DNA of 31,993 bases, from the NCBI GenBank assembly GCA_041654095.1, contig JBAZED010000011.1, forward strand, positions 1-31,993, written 5' to 3'. Shown here piece by piece: positions 1 to 7,448 of the stretch; positions within the stretch are counted from its first letter, which is position 1; every line of letters starts with the position of its first letter. The stretch is from UBA1424 sp041654095. Its GTDB lineage: Bacteria > Bacillota_I > Bacilli_A > RFN20 > CAG-826. The position numbers and the translations under genes are program-made. The notes under the pieces were generated by a model. That model had not been told where the DNA came from. It saw only the letters and a list, made by a program, of their open reading frames with translations, and ran no database searches.

Positions 1-522
1 CAAGACATAAAAAACACTTAAACTCGGTACTCGATTTCCATTTTCATAGTTTCTTAACGCACCCTCGGATATTCCTAAATATCTGCAAACATCTATAGCA
101 CTATAGCCTTTCTCTAGTCTAGACTCTTTAAGATTTTTGCCTAGTTTCATCTTGTCAATTTCTCGGATGTAAACGATATTTTTTGGAAGAAACTTAACAC
201 ACCACTTTCTAAACACTTCAAGTCGTATATCCTCGAATTGCGCTAGTTTGATACCAACTAATTTATTGCTGGGTTCTTGAGGCGAAGAGACGATCTCTTT
301 TTCTACATCACTTAGTTCGGCAAGAAACGTTTTGTAGTTGAATACTTCTCTATATGCTTCATCACGTTCTTTTTCAATCTTTGAAATATCCACTTCATCA
401 ATCTTTCCAGCCTTCAGAGCTTGGTCCGCCATTTCATATCGAAACTCAGCCTCAGGAATAGTTCGATTGCACCAATAATAAAATAGATATAAACTTCTTC
501 TCTTTAAAAAAATATTGCCCAT
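1..522 (-). CDS. HTH (XRE-type) regulator, truncated by window edge
   Basis: An open frame runs from ATG at 522 to the first base of the window without a stop, so only the first 174 codons are visible. A strong ribosome site (AAAGGGGG) sits just upstream of the ATG. Residues 1-120 look helical and charged, with a lysine/glutamate-rich stretch near 35-60, and I recognise no family there. From about residue 125 (MKLGKNLKESRLEKG...) the sequence reads as a classic Cro/C1-type helix-turn-helix, including a YLGIS recognition-helix start and the RNYENGNRVPS motif. The HTH lying behind a 120-residue N-terminal region is unusual; XRE domains are more often N-terminal. It lies 54 nt downstream of the AbiEi-like gene on the same strand and probably shares its transcript. 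The AT-rich composition suggests transferred DNA. A DNA-binding role is well supported; the target is unknown. Confidence 0.8.
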   Translation of the reverse strand, partial: MGNIFLKRRSLYLFYYWCNRTIPEAEFRYEMADQALKAGKIDEVDISKIEKERDEAYREVFNYKTFLAELSDVEKEIVSSPQEPSNKLVGIKLAQFEDIRLEVFRKWCVKFLPKNIVYIREIDKMKLGKNLKESRLEKGYSAIDVCRYLGISEGALRNYENGNRVPSLSVFYVL

Positions 523-576
523 AGTACCCCCCTTTAATCGTGATGTTAACTCACAAACAAAAGAAAGTGTAATGGA

Positions 577-1191
577 TTAAGAAATTTCAGAAATAATTAG
601 TTCGATGTTGTTCGAAATGCTAAGACTATCGAGTCTATTTTTCAGCATTACCCGCTTAAGTCTTGATAGATTAAGATACCTTATGACTTTAGTGGCGGCC
701 TCATCATTATAGCTGGCTATTAAACGTTCTTTATGTGCTTCTAAAATATAGCTTGAATTTAACACATCGAATAAATACAAAATCGTGAATAGAGTTGCGC
801 TATCGAAAGTTGGATCATAATCATAATATTTGACGATTGTGCCATCCTGCATTGTAAAGCTGTTACCTATCACTTTATTTGAGTAAATCGTTGGTTTTAC
901 ATTTAGCACTTCATCGAGATTATAGGTCTTTAAATATTCTTCATCTAGTAGGAACCCATTACGATTGCCAATAAAGTAGCCATTTGTGAAAATGTCATTT
1001 TCGCCCTTCAGATATAGGTGGATTCCTTTACTAATTTCCTTAACTTCGCCACGCTTTTCTAAACGCGAAAAAACCTTTCTAAAACTTGCATAATCACTGT
1101 CAGGACAGAGATCATGATGAAGATTTTTTAGAATGATTAATTTTGGTTTTTCCTGTAATAAGTAATTGTCGATAGCATCAGTAATTTTCAT
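577..1191 (-). CDS. AbiEi-antitoxin-like winged-helix protein
   Basis: Encodes 204 aa. I chose ATG 1191 because GGAGG at 1200-1204 lies 8 nt upstream; the longer GTG start at 1206 overlaps that Shine-Dalgarno. The N-terminal 60 residues read as a winged helix (FRKVFSRLEKRGEVKEISKGIHLY), the layout of the AbiEi / DUF6088 antitoxin-type regulators, which repress their own promoter and neutralise an AbiEii nucleotidyltransferase toxin. The rest has no motif I recognise. No AbiEii-like gene is visible; the next gene downstream encodes an HTH protein that leaves the window. It could therefore be an orphan regulator, or part of a system whose remainder lies beyond position 1. Family assignment is by eye and moderate; antitoxin function is inference. 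Confidence 0.6.
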   Translation of the reverse strand: MKITDAIDNYLLQEKPKLIILKNLHHDLCPDSDYASFRKVFSRLEKRGEVKEISKGIHLYLKGENDIFTNGYFIGNRNGFLLDEEYLKTYNLDEVLNVKPTIYSNKVIGNSFTMQDGTIVKYYDYDPTFDSATLFTILYLFDVLNSSYILEAHKERLIASYNDEAATKVIRYLNLSRLKRVMLKNRLDSLSISNNIELIISEIS

Positions 1192-1240
1192 ATTTATATC
1201 CTCCACTATTAAAGGGAGAAATACTAGCGTTTTGAGTAAT

Positions 1241-1289
1241 AAAAAAGAGACATTCGTACTGCTTCACTTTGAAGCGCTACGTTTGTCTC
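1241..1289 (-). terminator. Terminator after tRNA-Ser(GCT)
   Basis: On the minus strand GAGACA and TGTCTC enclose an inner GCTTCA/TGAAGC stem and are followed by six T residues. It sits about 13 nt beyond the CCA end of tRNA-Ser(GCT) and separates it from the AT-rich genes downstream. Confidence 0.85.
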
Positions 1290-1301
1290 GGTTTTTGCGA
1301 A

Positions 1302-1391
1302 TGGCGGAGTAAGAGGGAGTCGAACCCTCGCGCCAGTTACCCGACCTACTTCCTTAGCAGGGAAGCCCCTTCACCACTTGGGTATTACTCC
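1302..1391 (-). tRNA. tRNA-Ser(GCT)
   Basis: A 90-nt class II tRNA with acceptor arms GGAGTAA/TTACTCC, discriminator G and encoded CCA. The seven-base anticodon loop CTGCTAA gives anticodon GCT, reading AGC/AGT. The long variable arm is typical of serine tRNAs. Its 3' end faces the AT-rich block at 1-1240, a common integration geometry. Confidence 0.97.
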
Positions 1392-1404
1392 ACGAACGCC
1401 ATTA

Positions 1405-1434
1405 AATATAACATAATGGCGCGCTTGACTTCAA
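1405..1434 (-). promoter_or_regulatory. Candidate promoter for tRNA-Ser(GCT)
   Basis: TTGAAG (1429-1434) and TATATT (1405-1410), 18 nt apart, just upstream of the tRNA. GCCATT...AATGGC forms a 6-bp inverted repeat around the -10. Fit to consensus is moderate, and the -35 overlaps the last codons of proS. Confidence 0.45.
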
Positions 1435-1439
1435 ACAAA

Positions 1440-2873
1440 TTAATAGGCTTTAGCGAAGTAGACGACTTTCTCGGCTTTCGCTCCGCAGACCGCACATTTT
1501 TCACCGAAATGGTGCTGGTCGCCTTGCGGCATGCAGCGCGCAGTCGCCATCGTCAAATCCTTGACTTTATCTTCGCATTCGCGGCTCCCGCACCACATCA
1601 TCTTGGCATACCCGCCCTGATCAACAACTCGCTTCAATTCCGCGACGGAATTAACCGGCACGATGTGCGATTTCAAAAAGTCTTGAGCTTTGCGATACAT
1701 TTCTTCGTGCGCTTCCGCCAAAAGGCGGCCGACTTCTCTTTCAATCTCGCCATCGGGGACGATTTCTTTCTTCCCGTCGACGCGGCGAGCGATGACGACC
1801 TGGCCTTTTTCTAAATCGCGCGGCCCAATTTCGAGGCGAAGAGGCACGCCCTTCATCTCGTATTCGGCATATTTCCACCCCGGTGTCCGGTCGCTTTGGT
1901 CGACGATGACACGGAATCCGGCTTTTTCAAGCCGCTGACGGATGTCTTCGGCCTTGGTCAAAATCCCGTCCTTATTTTGTTGGATGGGGATAATCGCGAT
2001 TTGAATCGGGGCGACATGGGGTGGCAAAACCAAGCCGTTGTCGTCGCCGTGAACCATGATGATCGAGCCTATTAAACGCGTCGAGACGCCCCAGCTAGCT
2101 TGATGGGGATGCCGCAAGATATTGTCTTTACCTTGGAAGGCAATACCAAAAGCCTCAGCAAAACCCGTCCCAAAATAGTGAGTCGTTCCGCTCTGCAAAG
2201 CTTTACCGTCGTGCATCAAAGCTTCGATCGAGTAGGTTTCCCGCGCTCCGGCAAAACGCTCTTTATCGGTTTTTAAGCCTTTGACAAAGGGGATGGCGAG
2301 CAAGTCTTTGCCTAAATCATCATAGATGTCGAGAACTCCTAGCGCGTTGTCGCGCGCTTCTTCTTCGGTCGCGAAGATGGTGTGGCCTTCCTGCCACAGA
2401 AATTCACTGCCCCGCAAAAAGGGCCGCGTCGTCTTTTCCCAGCGTACGACGCTGCACCACTGGTTATAGAGTTTGGGCAAGTCGCGGTGCGAAGATATTA
2501 TTTTCGCATAGTGCTCGCAAAACAGAACTTCGCTCGTCGGGCGGATGATCAAGGGATCGTCGATCTTGCTCTTGCCGCCGATGGTCGCAATCAGAGTTTC
2601 AGGAGCAAAGCCTTCGACATGCTCTTTTTCTTTATTGAATAAAGATTCAGGGATGACCAGTGGCATATAGACGTTTTGCACGCCGATGCTTTTGAAGCGC
2701 TGGTTGAGATAGTTTTGAATCTGTTCCCAAATTGCATACCCATAGGGCCGATAGATGATGAAGCCTTTGACCGAGGAATAATCCATCAGCTCGGCCTTGC
2801 GGCACACGTCCGTGTACCACTGGGCAAAATCGATATCGCGACTCGTGATCGCTTCGTTTTTATTTGTTTCCAT
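1440..2873 (-). CDS. proS: Prolyl-tRNA synthetase, archaeal/eukaryote-like type
   Basis: Charges tRNA-Pro with proline in the cytoplasm. The 477-aa length, the absence of the large editing insertion and the C-terminal extension match the short ProRS class shared with archaea, eukaryotes and some Bacillota/Mollicutes. Visible class II features: RPTSE at about 112-116, the motif-2 region VVRWEKTTRPFLRGSEFLWQEGH, and the GTTHYFGTGFAEAFGI substrate loop, followed by the anticodon-binding domain. The C-terminus carries a zinc-type cysteine cluster (WCGSRECE ... EKCAVCGAK). AAGGAG lies upstream of ATG 2873. The gene follows the GGDEF-EAL-like gene by 12 nt and is probably co-transcribed. I see no T-box leader in front of it. 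Confidence 0.97.
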   Translation of the reverse strand: METNKNEAITSRDIDFAQWYTDVCRKAELMDYSSVKGFIIYRPYGYAIWEQIQNYLNQRFKSIGVQNVYMPLVIPESLFNKEKEHVEGFAPETLIATIGGKSKIDDPLIIRPTSEVLFCEHYAKIISSHRDLPKLYNQWCSVVRWEKTTRPFLRGSEFLWQEGHTIFATEEEARDNALGVLDIYDDLGKDLLAIPFVKGLKTDKERFAGARETYSIEALMHDGKALQSGTTHYFGTGFAEAFGIAFQGKDNILRHPHQASWGVSTRLIGSIIMVHGDDNGLVLPPHVAPIQIAIIPIQQNKDGILTKAEDIRQRLEKAGFRVIVDQSDRTPGWKYAEYEMKGVPLRLEIGPRDLEKGQVVIARRVDGKKEIVPDGEIEREVGRLLAEAHEEMYRKAQDFLKSHIVPVNSVAELKRVVDQGGYAKMMWCGSRECEDKVKDLTMATARCMPQGDQHHFGEKCAVCGAKAEKVVYFAKAY

Positions 2874-2885
2874 GTTTGTCTCTCC

Positions 2886-4613
2886 TTATGAAGCCATGGC
2901 TTTAATCTTATTGAGGCTCTTTTGTGAAACGGGAAGAATCATCTCGTCGCTCGCCGAAATCGTCTCGCTGGCGACGTAGTGAATTCCCGACTTGATGATC
3001 AGTTCGATCGCATTCCAGTTCTGAAGGTCGGTCGCGATGATCGGCTTATTGTATTTAAGCAACTTTTCAACTAATGAGCGCATTTGCAAGCGCCGCCTGC
3101 TGTTGGTGTTGATGTCGTGGGTCATCGCTTCGTCGAGAATGAAAAAATCGAACATGTCGTAGACCGTCGAGTTGAGCAGCAGATCTTTATCGGCGAGCTT
3201 CAGAGCGACTTCATAACCTTTGACTTTATAAGCGCGAAGCTCGTTGATCATAATCTCGTCGTCGTCGGTCTGCTCACCCACATCCTTCTCGTTAAAAACG
3301 AGCACGATATGTGTTTCTTTAATGCGGTTGATGTGGCCAAAGGTCTTCAAAATATACGGCTTTTCTTGCCACAAAACATCGAAAAACAGGCGCAGATAAT
3401 CGCCGCTTTTTTCATTGATGAAATGCGAGATGACGTTGCGGGCGATCGTCCCGAATAACTCGCGGTCGTCTTCGGTCCGCGTGGCGTATTCCTTTAACTC
3501 ACCAATCGAATCAAAGAACGTATCAAAGGGCTGCACAAACGATTGATAACCAATTAATTTCATCTTTTCCGAATCGAGAATCGGGCGATATAAGAACTTT
3601 AACTTTTTATTTCGAATGATATTTTCGACTTCGGTGCGGTTGGACTGGTCGATGGCGTCATCGCCGCGCATCCCTTGCTCATACCAAGTAATTAATTCGT
3701 TGTCCTCCTGACCATATGCGGCGACCAGCGTTGATTGCCGCAAGAGTTTTTCGGCTTCATTGGGAAAGAATTTGTGCTCGACGATGCCGACGGAGATGCC
3801 GACTTGGTCGATCAGGCTATTCAAACTTAAGAAGCGGTTGATATCGTTGACCATCGAGTGCACGAAGAGCATGATGCTCGAATGCGAGGTGAGCCTCGTG
3901 TCAAAGACGACGATTTCGTGCTGCGATGGTTCGATAAAATAGCGATTTTGCGTAATATGCGGGGAAATTATTTCTTTGATTTGCGTGAAAATGAGGCGGT
4001 CAAAGGAACCGGATTTATTCTGGGCTGACGAGCGCTTGGAGTAGAAGTTAAAGGCAGTTGCAACGCCCCTGAATGGCGAATTATCCAGCAAGATCCGCGA
4101 GATGTCTTCCATCGAGCTCGCTGAGGCGATTTTTCCTTCGCTGACCTTGGGCGGCAGATAGCGAAGCAGATAACTCTCGAGGTGGATGATCTGCTTTTCT
4201 TTATTCACTTCCTGAACTTGGAGCATCGAAAAATAGGCTTTCTTGTTTTTGCTCATGATGACGTCGATCTCAAAGTAATCGGGTGCCGTCTTGGTCGCAT
4301 CGATCAAAGAGCCGATCCACTCGATCAATTTGTCGCGTTCAAAATTGGGGAACTGATTGTAAAAATCGGTCACCGAGATAATTCTCTGCTCGCGGATGTT
4401 GGAACGGTTAAAAAAGCGGACGGTGTTATTTTTGATGTCGATGATATAAACGCGGACGGTGTTCGTCTGGTCTTTAATATCCTTGCGAAATTTTCTATCG
4501 CCGTGCCGGCTGATCAAATACGTCAGGAAGATGACTAATAAAATTAAAACGAGGGCTCCGAAGACGCCCATAAGAATTAAATCCGGTATGTTTTCAATAT
4601 CGAAAATCAGCAC
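2886..4613 (-). CDS. Membrane-anchored degenerate GGDEF-EAL protein
   Basis: A 575-aa protein. I chose GTG 4613 because GGCGAGG lies 9 nt upstream and the promoter -10 is only about 20 nt away; a TTG at 4620-4622 would touch the Shine-Dalgarno. One hydrophobic helix (about 9-35) anchors it. A PAS-like segment follows (about 50-152), then a GGDEF-like fold: the signature is reduced to SQHEI near 230 while VGISVGIV and AEKLLRQSTLVAAYG remain. An EAL-like fold then starts at FLYRPILD...IGYQSFVQP (about 340-362). There EAL is replaced by QSF, so the metal-binding Glu is missing. Both domains should be catalytically dead, suggesting a nucleotide sensor or scaffold rather than a c-di-GMP enzyme. 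It is first in an operon with proS. Fold assignment is by eye; the function is inferred. Confidence 0.75.
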   Translation of the reverse strand: MLIFDIENIPDLILMGVFGALVLILLVIFLTYLISRHGDRKFRKDIKDQTNTVRVYIIDIKNNTVRFFNRSNIREQRIISVTDFYNQFPNFERDKLIEWIGSLIDATKTAPDYFEIDVIMSKNKKAYFSMLQVQEVNKEKQIIHLESYLLRYLPPKVSEGKIASASSMEDISRILLDNSPFRGVATAFNFYSKRSSAQNKSGSFDRLIFTQIKEIISPHITQNRYFIEPSQHEIVVFDTRLTSHSSIMLFVHSMVNDINRFLSLNSLIDQVGISVGIVEHKFFPNEAEKLLRQSTLVAAYGQEDNELITWYEQGMRGDDAIDQSNRTEVENIIRNKKLKFLYRPILDSEKMKLIGYQSFVQPFDTFFDSIGELKEYATRTEDDRELFGTIARNVISHFINEKSGDYLRLFFDVLWQEKPYILKTFGHINRIKETHIVLVFNEKDVGEQTDDDEIMINELRAYKVKGYEVALKLADKDLLLNSTVYDMFDFFILDEAMTHDINTNSRRRLQMRSLVEKLLKYNKPIIATDLQNWNAIELIIKSGIHYVASETISASDEMILPVSQKSLNKIKAMAS

Positions 4614-4633
4614 TTTTATCAACCTCGCCTACC

Positions 4634-4661
4634 ATTATACACGAAGCGGGGTGCGTTACAA
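4634..4661 (-). promoter_or_regulatory. Promoter of the GGDEF-EAL-like/proS operon
   Basis: TTGTAA (4656-4661), a 16-nt spacer and a perfect TATAAT (4634-4639). The expected transcript start lies only about 15 nt before GTG 4613, which supports that start over the TTG at 4620-4622. Confidence 0.7.
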
Positions 4662-4780
4662 TGCGAGTTATTAAAAATAGCCATGTGCAATCATAGATTG
4701 TCGCGATTATTGCCCCTAACTAAAAAGTCGCTTTCGAATATAGCATGAGCGATTAAACATGCTATAATATTTATTCGTCT

Positions 4781-4871
4781 GGAGGAATACCCAAGCGGCT
4801 GAAGGGGCCGGTTTCGAAAACCGGTAGAAGATGCAAGTCTTGCAAGGGTTCAAATCCCTTTTCCTCCGCCA
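4781..4871 (+). tRNA. tRNA-Ser(CGA)
   Basis: A 91-nt class II tRNA: acceptor GGAGGAA/TTCCTCC, discriminator G, encoded CCA, anticodon stem CCGGT/ACCGG and loop TTCGAAA, giving anticodon CGA (reads TCG). A TATAAT at 4763-4768 is a likely -10, with a 7-bp inverted repeat (TAGCATG...CATGCTA, 4741-4764) running into it. I see no good -35. Confidence 0.96.
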
Positions 4872-4883
4872 GATAAAAAAATT

Positions 4884-4908
4884 GACGGCACTATGCCGTC
4901 TTTCTTTT
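4884..4908. terminator. Bidirectional terminator
   Basis: GACGGCA-CTA-TGCCGTC hairpin followed by TTTCTTTT on the plus strand and by AATTTTTTT on the minus strand. It serves both tRNA-Ser(CGA) and the converging YitT-type gene. Confidence 0.9.
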
Positions 4909-4915
4909 AGACATC

Positions 4916-5938
4916 TTATTTGATCGGCGGAATGAAAAAGCGGCCGTAAACTTGCTGGAGATTGCTGACGTTTATGAAGCTTTCGGGATCGATCTGGCGA
5001 ATGAGGGCGATAACCTTTTTGGTCTCGTAGCTCGAGACGACCATGTTGATGATGGAGCGCGGTTCTCCAGAGAAGGCTCCGATGCCTTTTATAATCGTCG
5101 CTCCGTGGGGCACATTAGCGAGTAACAAAGTGTGCAAATTATCGTTTTTGGTAACGATTTGAATTTGGACTTTTTTATTGCGAACATTGATAAAATCAAT
5201 GACCAGCATCGAAGTGAATAGATAGACGATTGAAAATAAAACGCCAGAAAAAGCTAAAATCCACGGGCTCCCTTGCTCGCTGATGAGGTTCGGTGAAACA
5301 GCCATTAAAAGCCCGTAAACGATGATGATAGCCGTGTTGATTATCATGATGTATTTGCCGGTCGGGGTCGATTTTTTTAACGAGACGTAATAGCCGATGA
5401 CGTCAGCGCCGCCCGCCGAGAGTTCAAACTTGAAGGCGATCGCGCTGCTCAAGCCGGTGCAGATGCCGGCGAATAGAGCGCGGCTGAGCATGCCGCCGTG
5501 CTCATTGACGAATGTCCCCAGCTCATTCAAAAAGGGAATCAGGCGGAAAGTGGTGGCAAACAGAGATACGAAGGCGACGTTGACAAGGGTTAAAACCGCA
5601 AAGCGGATACCGATTTTGCGAAACGCCAAAATGACAATCGGAATATTGATGGCCACATAGGCGATCGAATAGATGAGGTCGCGATATGGTTCGACGCCAC
5701 TTCCAAAGATGAGAGCCGCGGCTAAACTAATCGTCTGCGAGATGCCCGATACGCCTCCGGACACGAACGAAAGCGAGGCCGCAGAGGGTGTTAAGAAACT
5801 GACGAGCCCGACAGCGAAAACAGCGGCCGAAAGAGCGCACATGATCAGGGCGATGACATATTCGACGATATACTTGAGCCAGATGTGATCGAGGAGAAAC
5901 GAATTGACGCGGCTCTTAAGAGTATGTTTTTTTGCCAT
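4916..5938 (-). CDS. YitT-family membrane protein (DUF161 + DUF2179)
   Basis: An integral membrane protein of unknown biochemical role, 340 aa from ATG 5938. I chose that ATG because AAAGGA lies 11 nt upstream and the sequence then begins MAKKHTLK; an in-frame ATG at 5989 would add 17 residues without a convincing ribosome site. About five hydrophobic helices occupy the first 245 residues, including the SGGVSGISQ and SAGGADVIGYY glycine-rich segments typical of YitT. A soluble C-terminal DUF2179-type ferredoxin-fold domain follows (IQIVTKNDN...GATIIKGIGAFSGEPRSIINMVVSSYE...). YitT proteins occur widely in Bacillota, often in several copies. It is a lone unit here, converging on tRNA-Ser(CGA). 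Confidence 0.88.
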   Translation of the reverse strand: MAKKHTLKSRVNSFLLDHIWLKYIVEYVIALIMCALSAAVFAVGLVSFLTPSAASLSFVSGGVSGISQTISLAAALIFGSGVEPYRDLIYSIAYVAINIPIVILAFRKIGIRFAVLTLVNVAFVSLFATTFRLIPFLNELGTFVNEHGGMLSRALFAGICTGLSSAIAFKFELSAGGADVIGYYVSLKKSTPTGKYIMIINTAIIIVYGLLMAVSPNLISEQGSPWILAFSGVLFSIVYLFTSMLVIDFINVRNKKVQIQIVTKNDNLHTLLLANVPHGATIIKGIGAFSGEPRSIINMVVSSYETKKVIALIRQIDPESFINVSNLQQVYGRFFIPPIK

Positions 5939-6032
5939 GGCGTATTTTATCCTTTGATTATTGTAACAAAACGCCATGAATATATACATTTATTTCCAGC
6001 AAAAATTGCGATTTTCATTTCAAAAAAGTAAG

Positions 6033-6061
6033 TTGATTCTATATTTATATAGTGATATGAT
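6033..6061 (+). promoter_or_regulatory. Promoter of the thioredoxin-like gene
   Basis: TTGATT (6033-6038), a 17-nt spacer and TATGAT (6056-6061) preceded by TGA (extended -10). The spacer holds a small inverted repeat, CTATAT-TT-ATATAG. Confidence 0.75.
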
Positions 6062-6098
6062 TATCGTGCTATATGTTCGGATATAGGAGGAGTCGTCA

Positions 6099-6863
6099 AT
6101 GAAAATATTAAAGGTGATCGGGGCGTTCTTCGTCAGGATCGGCCGCTGGATTAAAGACACCGCTTGGGTTCAGCCGCTCTTAATTGTGGGCGCCATCTTC
6201 GCTATCATCTTCTCGATTCCATCCATCGTCGATTGGGTCGAAACGTTAGCTGAGGAAGCTAAATCGAGTGAAAAGTATTATACAAAGTATCAGCGTTCAT
6301 TAGCCGGAGGCGAAACGAGCGCAGCCGATGAATTGCTGGCTGATATTCAAGATAAGAGTGCCAAAAGCACCGTCGGCGAAAAATTCTTCTTGGTTTTCGT
6401 CAATGATGAATGCGAAGGCTGCGATAGTGCAAAAAAAGGTTTTGAAACTCTTGAGAAGAGATGGAATGGCACATTAGCGCCAAAGAGCGATGACCTCCCC
6501 TTTAAACTGGTTTCGATTTTCACCAACGAGGAGACTGACGAAACAACCTCGCGCGAATCGGCCTTTGTCCAATTTTTAAATCGCAACGGCGAATTCTTCA
6601 GCGATGCGGCTCTGGCCGGTAAAAATTCCTATTATTTTTTGAACGGGAAGACCTCGGAGAGCGATCTTGATATTCTCGAATCGGCCGATACTGCCGAGTT
6701 CTTGACTCCTACCATTTTATTGGTTGATTTTACGAGCGATGAATACGACGGCGTCAGCGAAGTGATGTTCGGAGTTCTGACACCTGATGCCACCGACCTT
6801 CAAAAAGGGGAACTGCTCCGCGACTGCTGGGATCACTCCGGCGATTTTGAAGGCAAAGAATAA
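6099..6863 (+). CDS. Membrane-anchored thioredoxin-like protein
   Basis: Encodes 254 aa, with AGGAGG 8 nt before ATG 6099. The short basic N-terminus (K/R-rich, residues 2-19) and one hydrophobic helix (about 24-47) predict an N-in anchor with the rest outside the membrane. The outer part reads KFFLVFVNDECEGCDSAKKGF: a beta strand followed by CxxC (C105, C108) at the start of a helix, as in thioredoxins. FLTPTILLVDF near 201-211 supplies a plausible cis-proline (P204) and the following strand. An insertion of about 40 residues separates the two halves, and a further cysteine lies at 243. A thiol-disulfide or redox-sensing role outside the membrane is likely; the partner is unknown. The gene has its own promoter and terminator, so it is probably monocistronic. 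Confidence 0.75.
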   Translation: MKILKVIGAFFVRIGRWIKDTAWVQPLLIVGAIFAIIFSIPSIVDWVETLAEEAKSSEKYYTKYQRSLAGGETSAADELLADIQDKSAKSTVGEKFFLVFVNDECEGCDSAKKGFETLEKRWNGTLAPKSDDLPFKLVSIFTNEETDETTSRESAFVQFLNRNGEFFSDAALAGKNSYYFLNGKTSESDLDILESADTAEFLTPTILLVDFTSDEYDGVSEVMFGVLTPDATDLQKGELLRDCWDHSGDFEGKE

Positions 6864-6882
6864 GTTGATAAATCAGTAGATA

Positions 6883-6904
6883 ACCGCCAAGTGGCGGTTT
6901 TTTT
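6883..6904 (+). terminator. Terminator of the thioredoxin-like gene
   Basis: ACCGCC-AAGT-GGCGGT hairpin with a run of eight T residues at its 3' side. It overlaps the stop codon of the converging rsmD by 2 nt. Confidence 0.9.
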
Positions 6905-7448
6905 ATTTGGTGACAATCAGGAGATGCGTCTGGCCATAGCGATACTGGCGCGACTCGTGATTTTTAAGAATGTAATTAGCAATTTCGTGGCGGCTTTCGA
7001 TAATTATTTTACCACCGCTTTTAAAGGCCTTTGATGCCAGCATCCGCTCGATGACTGCGTCGTAATAGCCCGATTCGTATGGGGGGTCGACAAAGGTGAT
7101 GTCGACGAGGATTTCATTGTTTTCAAGATAATTGATCATCTCATTGTAGTCGCAGTGATGCACTTCGGCTCTGCCTTCTTCTTTAAGGGTTTTAATGTTA
7201 TCGGTTAGGATGCGAATCGGTTCCGGATGCGAGTCGCAAAAAAAGGCTTTTGACGCTCCGCGCGAAAGCGCTTCAAGACCGAGGGCGCCACTGCCCGCGA
7301 ATAAATCCAGCACCGCCGCATTCACAACGCTTCTTCCCAAAATCGAAAAAAGAGCTTCTCGAACCATATTTTTGGTCGGCAAGACGATTTCGCTGCTCGG
7401 TGTCTGAATCATACGTGAGCGATGTTTTCCCCCGATTATCCTTATCAT
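6903..7448 (-). CDS. rsmD: 16S rRNA (guanine-966-N2)-methyltransferase
   Basis: A 181-aa SAM-dependent methyltransferase that modifies G966 of 16S rRNA in the small subunit. The N-terminus MIRIIGGKHRSRMI followed by PTKNMVREALFSIL is the RsmD signature; VLDLFAGSGALGLEALSRGA (about 45-64) is motif I, and VDPPYESGYY carries the catalytic [ND]PPY motif. Its length matches the family. The ATG overlaps the ylbF stop as ATGA, so translation is probably coupled. The ylbF-rsmD order is that of the B. subtilis ylb cluster, but coaD is not seen next to it here. Confidence 0.96.
   Translation of the reverse strand: MIRIIGGKHRSRMIQTPSSEIVLPTKNMVREALFSILGRSVVNAAVLDLFAGSGALGLEALSRGASKAFFCDSHPEPIRILTDNIKTLKEEGRAEVHHCDYNEMINYLENNEILVDITFVDPPYESGYYDAVIERMLASKAFKSGGKIIIESRHEIANYILKNHESRQYRYGQTHLLIVTK

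Noticed and set aside
1269..1814. 181-codon plus-strand frame across tRNA-Ser(GCT) and proS
   Set aside because: Runs through a tRNA gene and antisense to proS; not a plausible gene.
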